DNA from: Xylophilus rhododendri
GTDB lineage: Bacteria > Pseudomonadota > Gammaproteobacteria > Burkholderiales > Burkholderiaceae_C
NCBI RefSeq assembly: GCF_009906855.1
Contig: NZ_CP047650.1
Span: forward strand, 868,001-932,000
Direction: 5' to 3'
DNA length: 64,000 nt
The position numbers and the translations under genes are program-made. The notes below the pieces were generated by a model that saw only the letters and a list, made by a program, of their open reading frames with translations, was not told the origin of the DNA and did no database searches. This document shows, one piece after another, positions 8,649-16,554 of this stretch (position 1 is the first letter of the stretch; each line of letters opens with the position of its first letter).

Positions 8649-9344
8649 ATGTCCTTTGTTTTCCCGCCGATTCCGCAGCCGGCCGTGCCGGTGGCCGGCC
8701 GCAGCGAACTGTTCCCCGTGCACCGCATCTACTGCGTGGGCCGCAACTACGAAGATCACGCCAAGGAGATGGGTTTCACCGGCCGCGAGCCGCCCTTCTT
8801 CTTCATGAAGCCGGCCGATGCGGTGGTGGTGGTGGCCGAGGGCCAGACCGGCTCCCTGCCCTACCCCAGCCTCACCAAGAACTTCCACCACGAGATCGAA
8901 CTGGTGGTGGCCATCGGCAAGGGCGGCAAGAACATCGCCAAGGCCGACGCCATGCAGCATGTCTTCGGCTACGCCGTGGGCCTGGACATGACCCGCCGCG
9001 ACCTGCAGAACGAAATGAAGAAGCAGGGCCGCGCCTGGAGCATCGGCAAGGGCTTCGACCACAGCGCGCCCATCGGCCCCATCGTGCCGGCCGCGCAGGC
9101 GGGCGATGTGGAGAACGCCGAGATCTGGCTGAAGGTCAATGGCGCCGACCGCCAGCGCAGCCATGTCACCAAGCTGATCTGGAACATCGCCGAGACGATC
9201 GAGATCCTCTCGGCCGCCTGGGAGCTGCAGCCCGGCGACCTGATCTATTCGGGCACGCCCGAAGGCGTGGGCGCGGTGGTGGCGGGCGATGTGCTCGAAG
9301 GCGGCGTGGCGAGCATCGGCACGCTGAAGCTGCAGGTCGTCTGA
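8649..9344 (+). CDS. Fumarylacetoacetate hydrolase (FAH) family protein
   Basis: A 231-residue FAH-fold enzyme. The start ATG at 8649 (MSFVFPPIP) is chosen over upstream starts that would enter the ABM gene. Core motifs include the VGRNYEDHAKEMG stretch near residue 30, the metal-binding HHEIELVVAIGKGGKNI region, and the C-terminal GDLIYSGTPEGVGAV loop, which is nearly universal in the family. Members cleave C-C bonds in acylpyruvates (fumarylpyruvate, acetylpyruvate) or act as oxaloacetate decarboxylases; the short N-terminus is closest to the fumarylpyruvate hydrolase type, but the substrate is not proven by context. Confidence 0.88.
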   Translation: MSFVFPPIPQPAVPVAGRSELFPVHRIYCVGRNYEDHAKEMGFTGREPPFFFMKPADAVVVVAEGQTGSLPYPSLTKNFHHEIELVVAIGKGGKNIAKADAMQHVFGYAVGLDMTRRDLQNEMKKQGRAWSIGKGFDHSAPIGPIVPAAQAGDVENAEIWLKVNGADRQRSHVTKLIWNIAETIEILSAAWELQPGDLIYSGTPEGVGAVVAGDVLEGGVASIGTLKLQVV

Positions 9345-9364
9345 GCGGCAGCGGCGCTGTCCTC

Positions 9365-9913
9365 GTGACCCAACGCACCCCCATCCGCCATTGCCGCGAA
9401 TGCGGCAGCGCCGTGGTCTACCGGCTGCCGGACGACGGCGACACGCGCCAGCGCGCCGTCTGCCCCGCCTGCGGCACGGTGCACTACGAGAACCCGCTCA
9501 ACGTGGTCGGCACGGTGCCCTGGCTGGACGACCGGGTGCTGCTGTGCAAGCGCAACATCGAGCCGCGCCGCGGTTTCTGGACGCTGCCGGCCGGCTTCAT
9601 GGAGCTGGGCGAGACGACCGCGGCCGGCGCCGAGCGCGAGACCGACGAGGAAGCCGGCGCGCAGATCGAGATGCAGCCGCTCTTCACCGTCATCAATGTG
9701 GTGCGGGTGGGCCAGGTGCATTTCTTCTACCGCGCGCGCCTGCTGTCGGACCGCTTCGATCCGGGCCACGAGACCATGGAAGCCCGCCTCTTCACCGAGG
9801 ACGAGATTCCCTGGGACGAGATCGCCTTCCACACGGTGCGCGACACGCTGCGGCATTTCTTCGAAGACCGGCGCGCGGGCAGCTTCGGCCTGCACCATTT
9901 CGATATCGGCTGA
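9365..9913 (+). CDS. Nudix hydrolase with N-terminal zinc ribbon
   Basis: A 182-residue protein that probably hydrolyses a nucleoside diphosphate derivative. A zinc ribbon (HCRECG and CPACG, residues 9-40) precedes a Nudix domain whose box reads GFMELGETTAAGAERETDEEAG (split: GFMELGE, then RETDEEAG), matching GX5EX7REUXEEXG. The combination resembles NudC-like or ADP-ribose/FAD pyrophosphatase members. The start is a GTG at 9365, 20 bp after the FAH-family stop, so the two genes are probably co-transcribed. Confidence 0.88.
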   Translation: MTQRTPIRHCRECGSAVVYRLPDDGDTRQRAVCPACGTVHYENPLNVVGTVPWLDDRVLLCKRNIEPRRGFWTLPAGFMELGETTAAGAERETDEEAGAQIEMQPLFTVINVVRVGQVHFFYRARLLSDRFDPGHETMEARLFTEDEIPWDEIAFHTVRDTLRHFFEDRRAGSFGLHHFDIG

Positions 9914-9919
9914 GCGCCT

Positions 9920-11647
9920 TCAGAAAGCCAGCGACAGGTTGAAGCCGGCCGCCACCCGCGCGGTGCGAAAGCCCTCGGGCTTGTGCAGCGGCCGGCCCAG
10001 GAAGAGGTCGTAGGACCAGGCTCCCCGGGCCCCGCGCAAGCCCAGCACGCCGCCGGTGAGCGAACGGCCCAGCAGCAGTTCGGCGGAGGGGCCGCCCACC
10101 CGGCCGGTGTCCAGGCCCAGGTAGGCCTCCTGGGCTTCGGCGTATTTCAGGGCGATGTCGTTGCGCCAGAACCAGCCGCGTTCCGCGACCAGGGCGCTTT
10201 CCCCGTCGAAGCCGCGCACGCTGTAGCGCCCGCCCAGCGCCAGCCGATCCTGAGGGGTGAGCGGCGTGCGGTTCCACTGCCCATGCCAGCTGCCGCCGTA
10301 GCGCAGCGACTGGCCGGCCAGGGCGAAGGGCTGGGTATAGGCCAGGTCGCCGATCAGCAGCTTCAAACGCGAGCTGCCCTCGCCGAAGGCCTCCTCGGGT
10401 GCGGCCTGCGCTCCGAAGGCGCCGGTGCCGCGCCGCCAGCCCAGGCTGGCGTCGAGCACCGCATCGCCGATGTATTCGCGATGCGCCAGGCTGGCCTCCC
10501 AGCCGGCGGTGACGCGGTGCTGCACATCGATCTCGGTGTCGTCGATGAAATTGTTGGCGCTGCGGCGAAAGCCGCGCAGCGAGGCGGTGGTGCGCCGCGC
10601 CGCGTCGCGCCACAGCAGGCGGCTGGCGCGCATCTCCAGGTTGTCGCTGCTGCCGCTGTAGCGATAGGTCTGGCTGGCGCCGGCGACCGACTGGAAGTAG
10701 TGGTTGTGGCTGGCCGTGCCGCCGAAGAGCCAATAGCCCCAGGGCAGCGAGTAATGCACGATGGCCGAGCGGGTGCCGCGCTCGTCGCTTTCACTGCGTT
10801 TGCCGAGGTTGTGGCCCAGGCTCAGGTAGAACAGGTCGTTGAGTGTCAGCGCGTTGTCGTAGGACAGGGTGGCGCCGGCCTGCTGGCGGCCGGTGGCGCG
10901 GGTGCCGCCGTCGTCCAGCGCCAGGTTCAGCCGCAGCGGCAGGGCCTGGCGGTAGGAGACCAGCAGATCGCTCTGGCCGGGCCGGGTGTCGGCACCTTCG
11001 TAGGGCTCGACCTGGATGTCGGCCTCCACCGTGGGGATGCGCTGGAGGTTCTCCAGGCCTTGTTCGATATCGCGCAGCTGCAGCAGATCGCCCGGCCGCA
11101 GCGGCAGCGCGTTCCAGGTCTGCAGCCGCGGGCTGCTGTCGGGCGTGGGCCGGACCGCATGGACGACGCCCGGCACCAGGGTGACATGGAGCCGGCCATC
11201 GACCAGGCTCTGCGCACCGGCAAGCACCCGCGTGGTGACAAAGCCGCGGGCCAGCAGCGCCTGCTGCATCCGCGACAGCACGATCTGCAGGCCGGTGTCG
11301 CCCAGGCAGCGGCCGAGGGGCGAGTCGTCCTGCCCGGCGCCGGCAGCGGTCGCGGGCAACCAGGCGAAACGACCGGCCATCGGGCCATCCAGCCGGATGT
11401 CATGCACCGGCTGGCAAGGTGTCTCGCTCGCCGGCAGGGTCTGCACGGGGGGCGCCTGCGGCCTTGCGCCGGGCACCTCGCGGCTGCTCTCCTGAACGCC
11501 GCGCAGCTGCCGCTCGCGCTCCTGTTGGCGCAGCAGCTGTTGTGTGGCGGGCCCGGCCGGCTGCGCCGCGGCGGCACAGACCCACAGCACGGCAGCGGCG
11601 CCGACCAGCGATGACGCCGACCCACTCGATTTCCATTCGTGAAACAT
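9920..11647 (-). CDS. FhaC/ShlB-type two-partner secretion transporter (TpsB)
   Basis: A 575-residue outer-membrane protein. A signal peptide (ASSLVGAAAVLWVCAAAAQ) is followed by a Gln/Arg-rich linker helix (QQLLRQQERERQLR) as in FhaC and HecB, POTRA domains (residues about 70-220), and a C-terminal beta-barrel with the conserved LALGGRYSVRGFDGES motif, ending in a terminal Phe (NLSLAF), the usual outer-membrane assembly signal. The start at 11647 has GGGAGATGGG before it. It would export a filamentous TpsA adhesin or haemolysin, but no TpsA gene is adjacent. It lies 98 bp downstream of the usher gene on the same strand, the order seen for fhaC after the fim genes in Bordetella. Confidence 0.88.
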   Translation of the reverse strand: MFHEWKSSGSASSLVGAAAVLWVCAAAAQPAGPATQQLLRQQERERQLRGVQESSREVPGARPQAPPVQTLPASETPCQPVHDIRLDGPMAGRFAWLPATAAGAGQDDSPLGRCLGDTGLQIVLSRMQQALLARGFVTTRVLAGAQSLVDGRLHVTLVPGVVHAVRPTPDSSPRLQTWNALPLRPGDLLQLRDIEQGLENLQRIPTVEADIQVEPYEGADTRPGQSDLLVSYRQALPLRLNLALDDGGTRATGRQQAGATLSYDNALTLNDLFYLSLGHNLGKRSESDERGTRSAIVHYSLPWGYWLFGGTASHNHYFQSVAGASQTYRYSGSSDNLEMRASRLLWRDAARRTTASLRGFRRSANNFIDDTEIDVQHRVTAGWEASLAHREYIGDAVLDASLGWRRGTGAFGAQAAPEEAFGEGSSRLKLLIGDLAYTQPFALAGQSLRYGGSWHGQWNRTPLTPQDRLALGGRYSVRGFDGESALVAERGWFWRNDIALKYAEAQEAYLGLDTGRVGGPSAELLLGRSLTGGVLGLRGARGAWSYDLFLGRPLHKPEGFRTARVAAGFNLSLAF

Positions 11648-11693
11648 CCCATCTCCCTTTGTGAATAGGGTCGAAAGCCTACGTATCCGGGAT

Positions 11694-11719
11694 GGCCGGC
11701 CGTCGGGTCCCGGCCGGCG
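11694..11719. repeat. GC-rich inverted repeat between usher and TpsB genes
   Basis: Two GCCGGCC-type arms flank a short loop between the usher stop and the TpsB start. There is no T-run, so it may fold in the mRNA but is not a clear terminator. Confidence 0.35.
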
Positions 11720-11745
11720 TGCACGACCGTCTGCGCGGCGCTCCC

Positions 11746-12894
11746 TCACCGGCCGGCGGCGGGCGCCGGCTGGCAGTTCATGCGGATGGGCCGGTAGCTC
11801 GAAGCCTGGTCGCCGTCGGCCAGGGCCGCAGCGCCCGCGCTGCAGCGAAGGGGTGCATCGAAGCCCTTGACGGTGATGAAGCGGGTCAGTTCGGGGCTGT
11901 CGTCGCGGCTTTCGTACACCAGGCTGCGCAGTTGCCGGTCGGGGTACATACGCACGATTTCCCGGCCCTCGGCCTTGTAGCTGCGCTCCGGCGACAGGGC
12001 GACCGAGGCGCCGGATGCATCCTGCAGAAAGAAGGATTCGATGGCCCAGAAGCCTTCCACGATGGTCAGCACCCTCACGTTGCCGCGGTCGAGATAAGCC
12101 GATGGCGGCGCCGCGCCGTCCTCGGCCACCGGCCCGGGGCTGGCCAGCAGCTCGCCGACGCGCCCCGGCGAACGCGGCAGCAGGCGCGTGCTGCGGGCCG
12201 GCACCTCGAAATTCCGTCCGTCTACCTTGACCTTCTGCACCTCTTCCGAGCGGTTGAGTACCGAGACGCCAGCGGTGCCGCCGTTGTCGTTGAAGAGCTG
12301 CAGGCCGACCGGGCTGCTGCCGTCCCGGGTGAAGGAGATGCCTTCGCGGGTCAGGGCATAGGCGGTGGAGAGGCTCGTGCTCGCCGCCGTGCCGCCGCCG
12401 TGTCCGGACCAGCTCAGGTTGCTGGACTGGGCCAGCGGCCCCCACTGCCCCTGGACCGACGCGGTTGCGGAGCCGTAGCCGCCCGATGCCGAAGCGCCGC
12501 CTTCACCCGAATCCACGCTCCTGGACACCCCGACCGCCACCGAACGCAGGTAGCCCTGCGACTCGGCGTCGAACGTACGGGCGGCGCTCAGGCTGGCGCT
12601 CTGGTGGCCGGCGTCGTCGGTGGAGAGGCCGCCGGTCACCACGAGCTGGTTTTCCAGCGGAAACATCAGGGAGACGAACAAGGAATTGCTGCCCAGCCCG
12701 AAGTCGTGCACGGCAAAGCCCTGCAAGGTGGTCACGACGGAGCCCAGGCGCAGTCGGGTCGATGCCGTCAAGGTCAGCTGGCGGCTGGCGAAAAAAGGCG
12801 TGCGGATCTCCTGCAGGGCCAACCGGACCGGAAAGTCCTTCTTCGACAGGCCCAAACGCCAGGACCGGTAGTCGGAGGAGTTGAAGCACAGCAC
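11746..12894 (-). CDS. Outer-membrane usher, C-terminal part (after frameshift)
   Basis: The downstream half of the usher gene, read in a different frame from the first half. Reading upstream from 12894 the frame continues as GQDGLRGLGQ to about 12924, and this joins cleanly to WYGTPG of the upstream frame if one G is restored. The 382 residues from the first in-frame GTG hold the second half of the barrel (alternating strands such as LTLTASTRLRLGSVVTTLQGF) and a C-terminal periplasmic beta domain with a late Cys pair, as in CS1/TcfC-type ushers. No ribosome site is seen before 12894, so it would not be made separately unless the frame is intact in the real genome. Confidence 0.6.
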   Translation of the reverse strand: MLCFNSSDYRSWRLGLSKKDFPVRLALQEIRTPFFASRQLTLTASTRLRLGSVVTTLQGFAVHDFGLGSNSLFVSLMFPLENQLVVTGGLSTDDAGHQSASLSAARTFDAESQGYLRSVAVGVSRSVDSGEGGASASGGYGSATASVQGQWGPLAQSSNLSWSGHGGGTAASTSLSTAYALTREGISFTRDGSSPVGLQLFNDNGGTAGVSVLNRSEEVQKVKVDGRNFEVPARSTRLLPRSPGRVGELLASPGPVAEDGAAPPSAYLDRGNVRVLTIVEGFWAIESFFLQDASGASVALSPERSYKAEGREIVRMYPDRQLRSLVYESRDDSPELTRFITVKGFDAPLRCSAGAAALADGDQASSYRPIRMNCQPAPAAGR

Positions 12895-14462
12895 CTGCCC
12901 CAGGCCGCGCAGGCCGTCCTGCCCGGGGTGCCGTACCAGGCGGCCGCATCCGCCGCGGCCACCTGGGTCAGGTCCCGGGGCGCGCCGTACTGTGTGGTGC
13001 TGGCACTCAGCCTCAGGTCATGGACCAGCGGCACGGTCGCATCCGCCCGCAGGCCGTACTCGCTGCGGCTACCCGCCATCGAGCTCAGGCTCCAGAGCGA
13101 GGCACGATCCCCCATCGAGAACGCCAGGCGCTGGCGCGCGGCGATCCACTGTGCGCTCGCCTGGTAGCGGCGCGCGTCCGAGGCATAGGTGTAGAACGCA
13201 CTGGCCTGGTAGACATCCGAGCGATCCAGGTGCCGGTTGTCCTGGTCCAGCTGGGACATGACCTGTCCCGCGTCCACATAGAACATCGAGCGGTCCTGCG
13301 CCAGCGCCACGGGCTGCGTCTGCCGCTCCTGCGCGGTGGAAACCACCTCGACCGTGCGCTGTTCCACGCGCCCCCCGGCATCGCGCACCGAGGCTTCCAC
13401 AAAGGCATCGGCATAGCCCTCGAACTCGACCCATTGCTCGCCGGCCGGAACCGGTCCGGCGAAGAGTTCGGTGCCGTTCGACACGATGCGTACATAGCTG
13501 TCCGACCTCAGCAGCAGCCGCACCTTGCTGCGCCCGCCATAGGCGGTGAGCTGTCCGCCGTTGCTGCGGTAGGCCAGGCCCAGGATGGACGGCCGGGCAA
13601 AAAAGGAACCGGCATCCTGCCAGAGCGCACCGCTGGCCGTCGCCGTGAAGACACCCGCGTAGCCACGGGCCGTGTCGCCGAGCCGGCGTCCCACGGCGAG
13701 CAGCCGGTAATTCAGCGCAGTGCTGCGGCCGTTCTCGTCGCTGTAGGAAGCCAATCCCCCGGGGACCGAGGACAGCAGGGTGGCCGACGATGCCGTCGGC
13801 GGCGGCACCGGGTTGGCCATCTGCTGGGCCTGCGCGCTCAGGTCGTACTCGAAGGTGGTATCGCCCCGGGAGGCAATGCCACGCGACGCCAGGCCGAGAT
13901 ACTGCGACGAAACCAGACTGCCTCCCCCGCCTGTCCTGCCCAGCCAAAGAGAGGAGGAGCCGATCAGCGCATAGGCCGGATTCGCCGCCTCCACGAACGC
14001 CGAGCGCCGGTCGGCCGCGACCAGATCCAGCCGGCGGCCACCGGCTTGCGGCGTGAATTCGAGCCAGACATCGACGCAGGCGCGCGACGAGTCCACGACC
14101 GCGATGCAGCGCCGCGCACCGACCTGGAATTCCGGCTGCTCCGCCCAGGCCCGGGCCGCGGCGGGCTCGAACCCCCAGGCGCCCAGATGCTCGACCAGCG
14201 GCCCGAGCGAGGCCGGCAGCAGCAGCAGCGCGGGCGCATCTCCACGATCCTGCGCCGGTCCCGGCCCCGGCCCCGGCCGCTGCACGAGCACCACGTCCGG
14301 CAGGCTCCTGGCCTGCCAGTGCAGGTGGTATTCCTCCTCGCCCGTCCCGCCGCGAAAGCCTGCGGGCATCTCGCGCAGCATCTGCAGGGGCGCCGCCTGG
14401 GCGGCCAGGCACAGCCATGCCGCACCCAGCAGCAGCCATGCAGGCATGGACCGGGCGGCCAT
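12774..14462 (-). CDS. Outer-membrane usher, N-terminal part (frameshifted)
   Basis: The first half of a chaperone-usher pathway usher that would thread pilin subunits through the outer membrane. It has a signal peptide (PAWLLLGAAWLCLAAQA), an N-terminal periplasmic domain, barrel strands, and an inserted E-set-like segment (VRLLLRSDSYVRIVSNGTELF) like that of CS1-type (alpha clade) ushers. True homology stops near 12925, where the frame shifts; the last about 50 residues are off-frame. Restoring one base gives a protein of about 905 residues, the expected size. The ATG at 14462 lies a few bases after the chaperone stop, so translation is coupled. Confidence 0.65.
   Translation of the reverse strand: MAARSMPAWLLLGAAWLCLAAQAAPLQMLREMPAGFRGGTGEEEYHLHWQARSLPDVVLVQRPGPGPGPAQDRGDAPALLLLPASLGPLVEHLGAWGFEPAAARAWAEQPEFQVGARRCIAVVDSSRACVDVWLEFTPQAGGRRLDLVAADRRSAFVEAANPAYALIGSSSLWLGRTGGGGSLVSSQYLGLASRGIASRGDTTFEYDLSAQAQQMANPVPPPTASSATLLSSVPGGLASYSDENGRSTALNYRLLAVGRRLGDTARGYAGVFTATASGALWQDAGSFFARPSILGLAYRSNGGQLTAYGGRSKVRLLLRSDSYVRIVSNGTELFAGPVPAGEQWVEFEGYADAFVEASVRDAGGRVEQRTVEVVSTAQERQTQPVALAQDRSMFYVDAGQVMSQLDQDNRHLDRSDVYQASAFYTYASDARRYQASAQWIAARQRLAFSMGDRASLWSLSSMAGSRSEYGLRADATVPLVHDLRLSASTTQYGAPRDLTQVAAADAAAWYGTPGRTACAAWGRCCASTPPTTGPGVWACRRRTFRSGWPCRRSARLFSPAAS
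12922..12928 (-). other. One-base frameshift in the usher gene
   Basis: The minus strand reads CCCCGGGC here. One more G would restore a continuous usher frame. The site is a homopolymer run, so either a true inactivating mutation, phase variation at a short tract, or a sequencing error is possible. Confidence 0.7.
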
Positions 14463-14465
14463 CTG

Positions 14466-15254
14466 TCAACGCCGCTCGGCGCCGGAAGCGGCCACGGGAA
14501 GATAGATCGCCTTGAGTGGAGCGCTGAAGCCGAGGTCGCCATACACCAGCAGGCCCACGAACGGACTGCCACGCCGCCGCCGCAGGCCGACCCACTCGCC
14601 CGGCATCAGGGACTGCTTGGGAAAATCGAGAATTTGCTCGCAATCCGTCAGCTTCTGCCGATCGGAGGCGCATTCATAACCGCCGGCGAGGAATATATGC
14701 TGGCCCGACCTGTTTTCCAGGCGCCAAACCGGCGCCGCCGCATCGGGCATCAGATGGAAACTTTCGGCATCGATCGCGCGATATTCCGTCTTTTTCACGA
14801 CCACCATGATTTCATACGCCATGGCATAACCGAAGACCGAACCGCTGGCGGCTCCCTGAGACTTCATTCTGGAAACGTCGGCTACCCGGACGTAATATGC
14901 GTGCGAGTCGTCCTGCTGGCGCCGCGGATCGGCGATGATCCGCAGAGGAAAGGACTTCCCGGCCCCCAATGTGAATTCATCCGGCGACGCCAGCACTGCC
15001 TCGCCATTTTCGGGGCGGGTTTTCCGGATATTTCCTTCGAGATCCAGGCTGTAAATCGTGACCGCCAGAAAGACCGGCTCCGTGCCGCGGTTGGTGACGC
15101 CCACCGAATCGAAATACCGGTTGCCCGGGCCGAGCGTCGCATAATTCTTCTCCAGCACCCAATCGACTGGCGCAGCGTGCGTAGCCGCGCAGGCGCCGAA
15201 GGCAGCCATTGCGCACAGCAGGCGCGCCGTCCGGATGAATATTGAATTCGTCAT
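14466..15254 (-). CDS. Periplasmic pilus chaperone
   Basis: A 262-residue exported protein with a signal peptide (LLCAMAAFGACAATHA) and an immunoglobulin-like two-domain layout. The first domain carries GNRYFDSVGVTNRGTEPVFLAVTIY and a K-F-P-L-RI strand (GAGKSFPLRIIADPR), which corresponds to the donor G1 strand region of fimbrial chaperones; the second has LENRSGQHIFLAGGYEC and a second Cys that could form a disulphide. It follows the pilin genes and is translationally coupled to the usher. The start at 15254 is preferred over longer frames because it begins directly at the signal peptide and lies after the terminator-like hairpin. Confidence 0.7.
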   Translation of the reverse strand: MTNSIFIRTARLLCAMAAFGACAATHAAPVDWVLEKNYATLGPGNRYFDSVGVTNRGTEPVFLAVTIYSLDLEGNIRKTRPENGEAVLASPDEFTLGAGKSFPLRIIADPRRQQDDSHAYYVRVADVSRMKSQGAASGSVFGYAMAYEIMVVVKKTEYRAIDAESFHLMPDAAAPVWRLENRSGQHIFLAGGYECASDRQKLTDCEQILDFPKQSLMPGEWVGLRRRRGSPFVGLLVYGDLGFSAPLKAIYLPVAASGAERR

Positions 15255-15270
15255 GGGAATCGTGATTCGG

Positions 15271-15300
15271 CAAAAAGAGGGCCACCGATATCGGTGGCCC
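15271..15300 (-). terminator. Intra-operon terminator or attenuator between pilin and chaperone genes
   Basis: A perfect 22-base inverted repeat (arms GGGCCACCGAT / ATCGGTGGCCC, 15279-15300) is followed on the minus strand by CTCTTTTTG. It is a good rho-independent terminator placed after the second pilin-like gene and before the chaperone. Confidence 0.8.
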
Positions 15301-15318
15301 ATGGCGAAACTCTGATAT

Positions 15319-15867
15319 TCAGATGGGGGAAGCGACAATCGTGATGACGCTCTCGTAGACGTGGACCTCGTCCAGAGGCGCATCGCCCAGCGTCGCCATC
15401 TTGCGGACATTGCCGATGCCGCAGGCGGCCGCGGAGGTGACGGTCCTTCCGGCGGGGACATCGAAGCTGATCCCGGCGAATTCGAGACGCGCCCAGGGTC
15501 CGTCGATCAGGCTCACATTGAGCAGATAGGGGAAGGTCTGGCCATCGGCGGCGGTCGCCACCCAGAACGGACTGCTCTGCAAACCGCTGAAGGCGAGGTG
15601 CACGGCGCCGCCGGTGGTATCGACCACGCAGAAGGAGTCGATCACGCCTTTGCGCTGCACCCCGCCTGCTTCCGGCACGAGCGGAGAACTGGAGGTGACG
15701 AAGGCATCGACCAGCTGCAATATCTGAACCTGGCGCGGCGTGGCCACGCCGAAATTGTTGGCATAGGACCCGGTACTGGTCGAACCGAGGGTGCCCTGGG
15801 TCGCGGCGCTGGCCGCGAGCACCAGGCCCATGCCGCAAGCCAGGGCGGCATATCTCGAATATCTCAT
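15319..15867 (-). CDS. Pilin-like exported subunit 2
   Basis: A 182-residue exported protein: signal peptide ALACGMGLVLAASAA, then a beta-rich body ending in the strand-like VHVYESVITIVASPI. Two internal Cys residues (FCVVDTTGG and AACGIG) could form the disulphide common in pilins. The related smaller protein next to it shares the FCVV...LxF...AAxCGxG...xVxxV...API layout, so both look like subunits of one fibre. The start at 15867 has AGGAG just upstream. Its distance from the chaperone is bridged by a terminator hairpin, which would give more subunit than usher. Confidence 0.65.
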   Translation of the reverse strand: MRYSRYAALACGMGLVLAASAATQGTLGSTSTGSYANNFGVATPRQVQILQLVDAFVTSSSPLVPEAGGVQRKGVIDSFCVVDTTGGAVHLAFSGLQSSPFWVATAADGQTFPYLLNVSLIDGPWARLEFAGISFDVPAGRTVTSAAACGIGNVRKMATLGDAPLDEVHVYESVITIVASPI

Positions 15868-15885
15868 GATGACTCCTGCAAATGA

Positions 15886-15920
15886 ATGAGGCTCTTCGAA
15901 CCTGGACGGGAGAGCCTCAT
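15886..15920. repeat. Ten-base inverted repeat upstream of pilin 2
   Basis: ATGAGGCTCT and AGAGCCTCAT flank a 15-base loop directly before the ribosome site of subunit 2. Without a T-run it may stabilise the transcript or act as a translational control hairpin. Confidence 0.5.
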
Positions 15921-15957
15921 GACCCGCCATTCAACAGACTTCGGCAAGCGGCCCGGA

Positions 15958-16413
15958 TCAGATCGGCGCGGCCAGGACCGTGACAATATCGACATAAGGC
16001 CCACGCGCCGGCAGGGGCAAGCCGGCGTCGCGCACCACACGTTTGACCAGGGTGCCGGCACCGCATTCCGCCGCCGACCTTGAAACACGCACCGGATCGA
16101 CCAGAAACACACCCTTGGCAAGGCCTGAAACTTCAACCGGCGCGGTGCCGTCGAGATATTCGACGAACTGGCGATATTCGATGGCTTCGCCCGCGGCATT
16201 ACGCGCCAGCCAGTGCAGGGAGTCCGCGGCGGAGCCGGAACTGTTGACGAAAGTCAGTCGAACGCCATGACCCGCCGCGGCCGCCACCACGCAGAAGGCA
16301 TCGCTGCCCGAGGCATTATCTTGAAGATGCAGGATTTGCACCTGCGCGTGGCAAAAATTGCCCAGCAGATAAAAAGCACCGATCAGCGCCAGTGATTTGC
16401 AGCGAAAAAGCAT
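15958..16413 (-). CDS. Pilin-like exported subunit 1
   Basis: A 151-residue exported protein starting MLFRCKSLALIGAFYLLGNFCHA, a clear signal peptide; the ATG at 16413 is chosen because it begins this peptide. The mature part shares with its neighbour the pattern FCVVAAA, LTFVNSSG, a Cys-Gly pair (AAECGAG) and the closing GPYVDIVTVLAAPI. It is the first gene of the surface-structure operon. No SCPU or type IV pilin signature is seen, so the exact pilus class is unknown. Confidence 0.62.
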   Translation of the reverse strand: MLFRCKSLALIGAFYLLGNFCHAQVQILHLQDNASGSDAFCVVAAAAGHGVRLTFVNSSGSAADSLHWLARNAAGEAIEYRQFVEYLDGTAPVEVSGLAKGVFLVDPVRVSRSAAECGAGTLVKRVVRDAGLPLPARGPYVDIVTVLAAPI

Positions 16414-16554
16414 AGGGTCGTGCGAGGCATGAAGCCATATTTTCGGCTTGATTCTCGCGGCCACCCCGGACGCGCACGGCACAGGATTTCAGATTTATCC
16501 AGAATCATCATCCATGGAATGGATGACTCCATCCATCGGCTGGCGCGAAGAGGC
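16414..16554 (-). promoter_or_regulatory. Promoter region of the pilus operon with three heptamer repeats
   Basis: This 141-bp gap holds no gene. It contains CATCCAT at 16509, its complement ATGGATG at 16519 and CATCCAT again at 16530, about one helical turn apart each. These allow two alternative hairpins or a row of protein-binding half sites in front of the operon's first gene. Confidence 0.4.

Noticed and set aside
9920..12445. A single 841-residue TpsB protein
   Set aside because: The part upstream of 11647 is off-frame usher sequence; the signal peptide and ribosome site begin at 11647.
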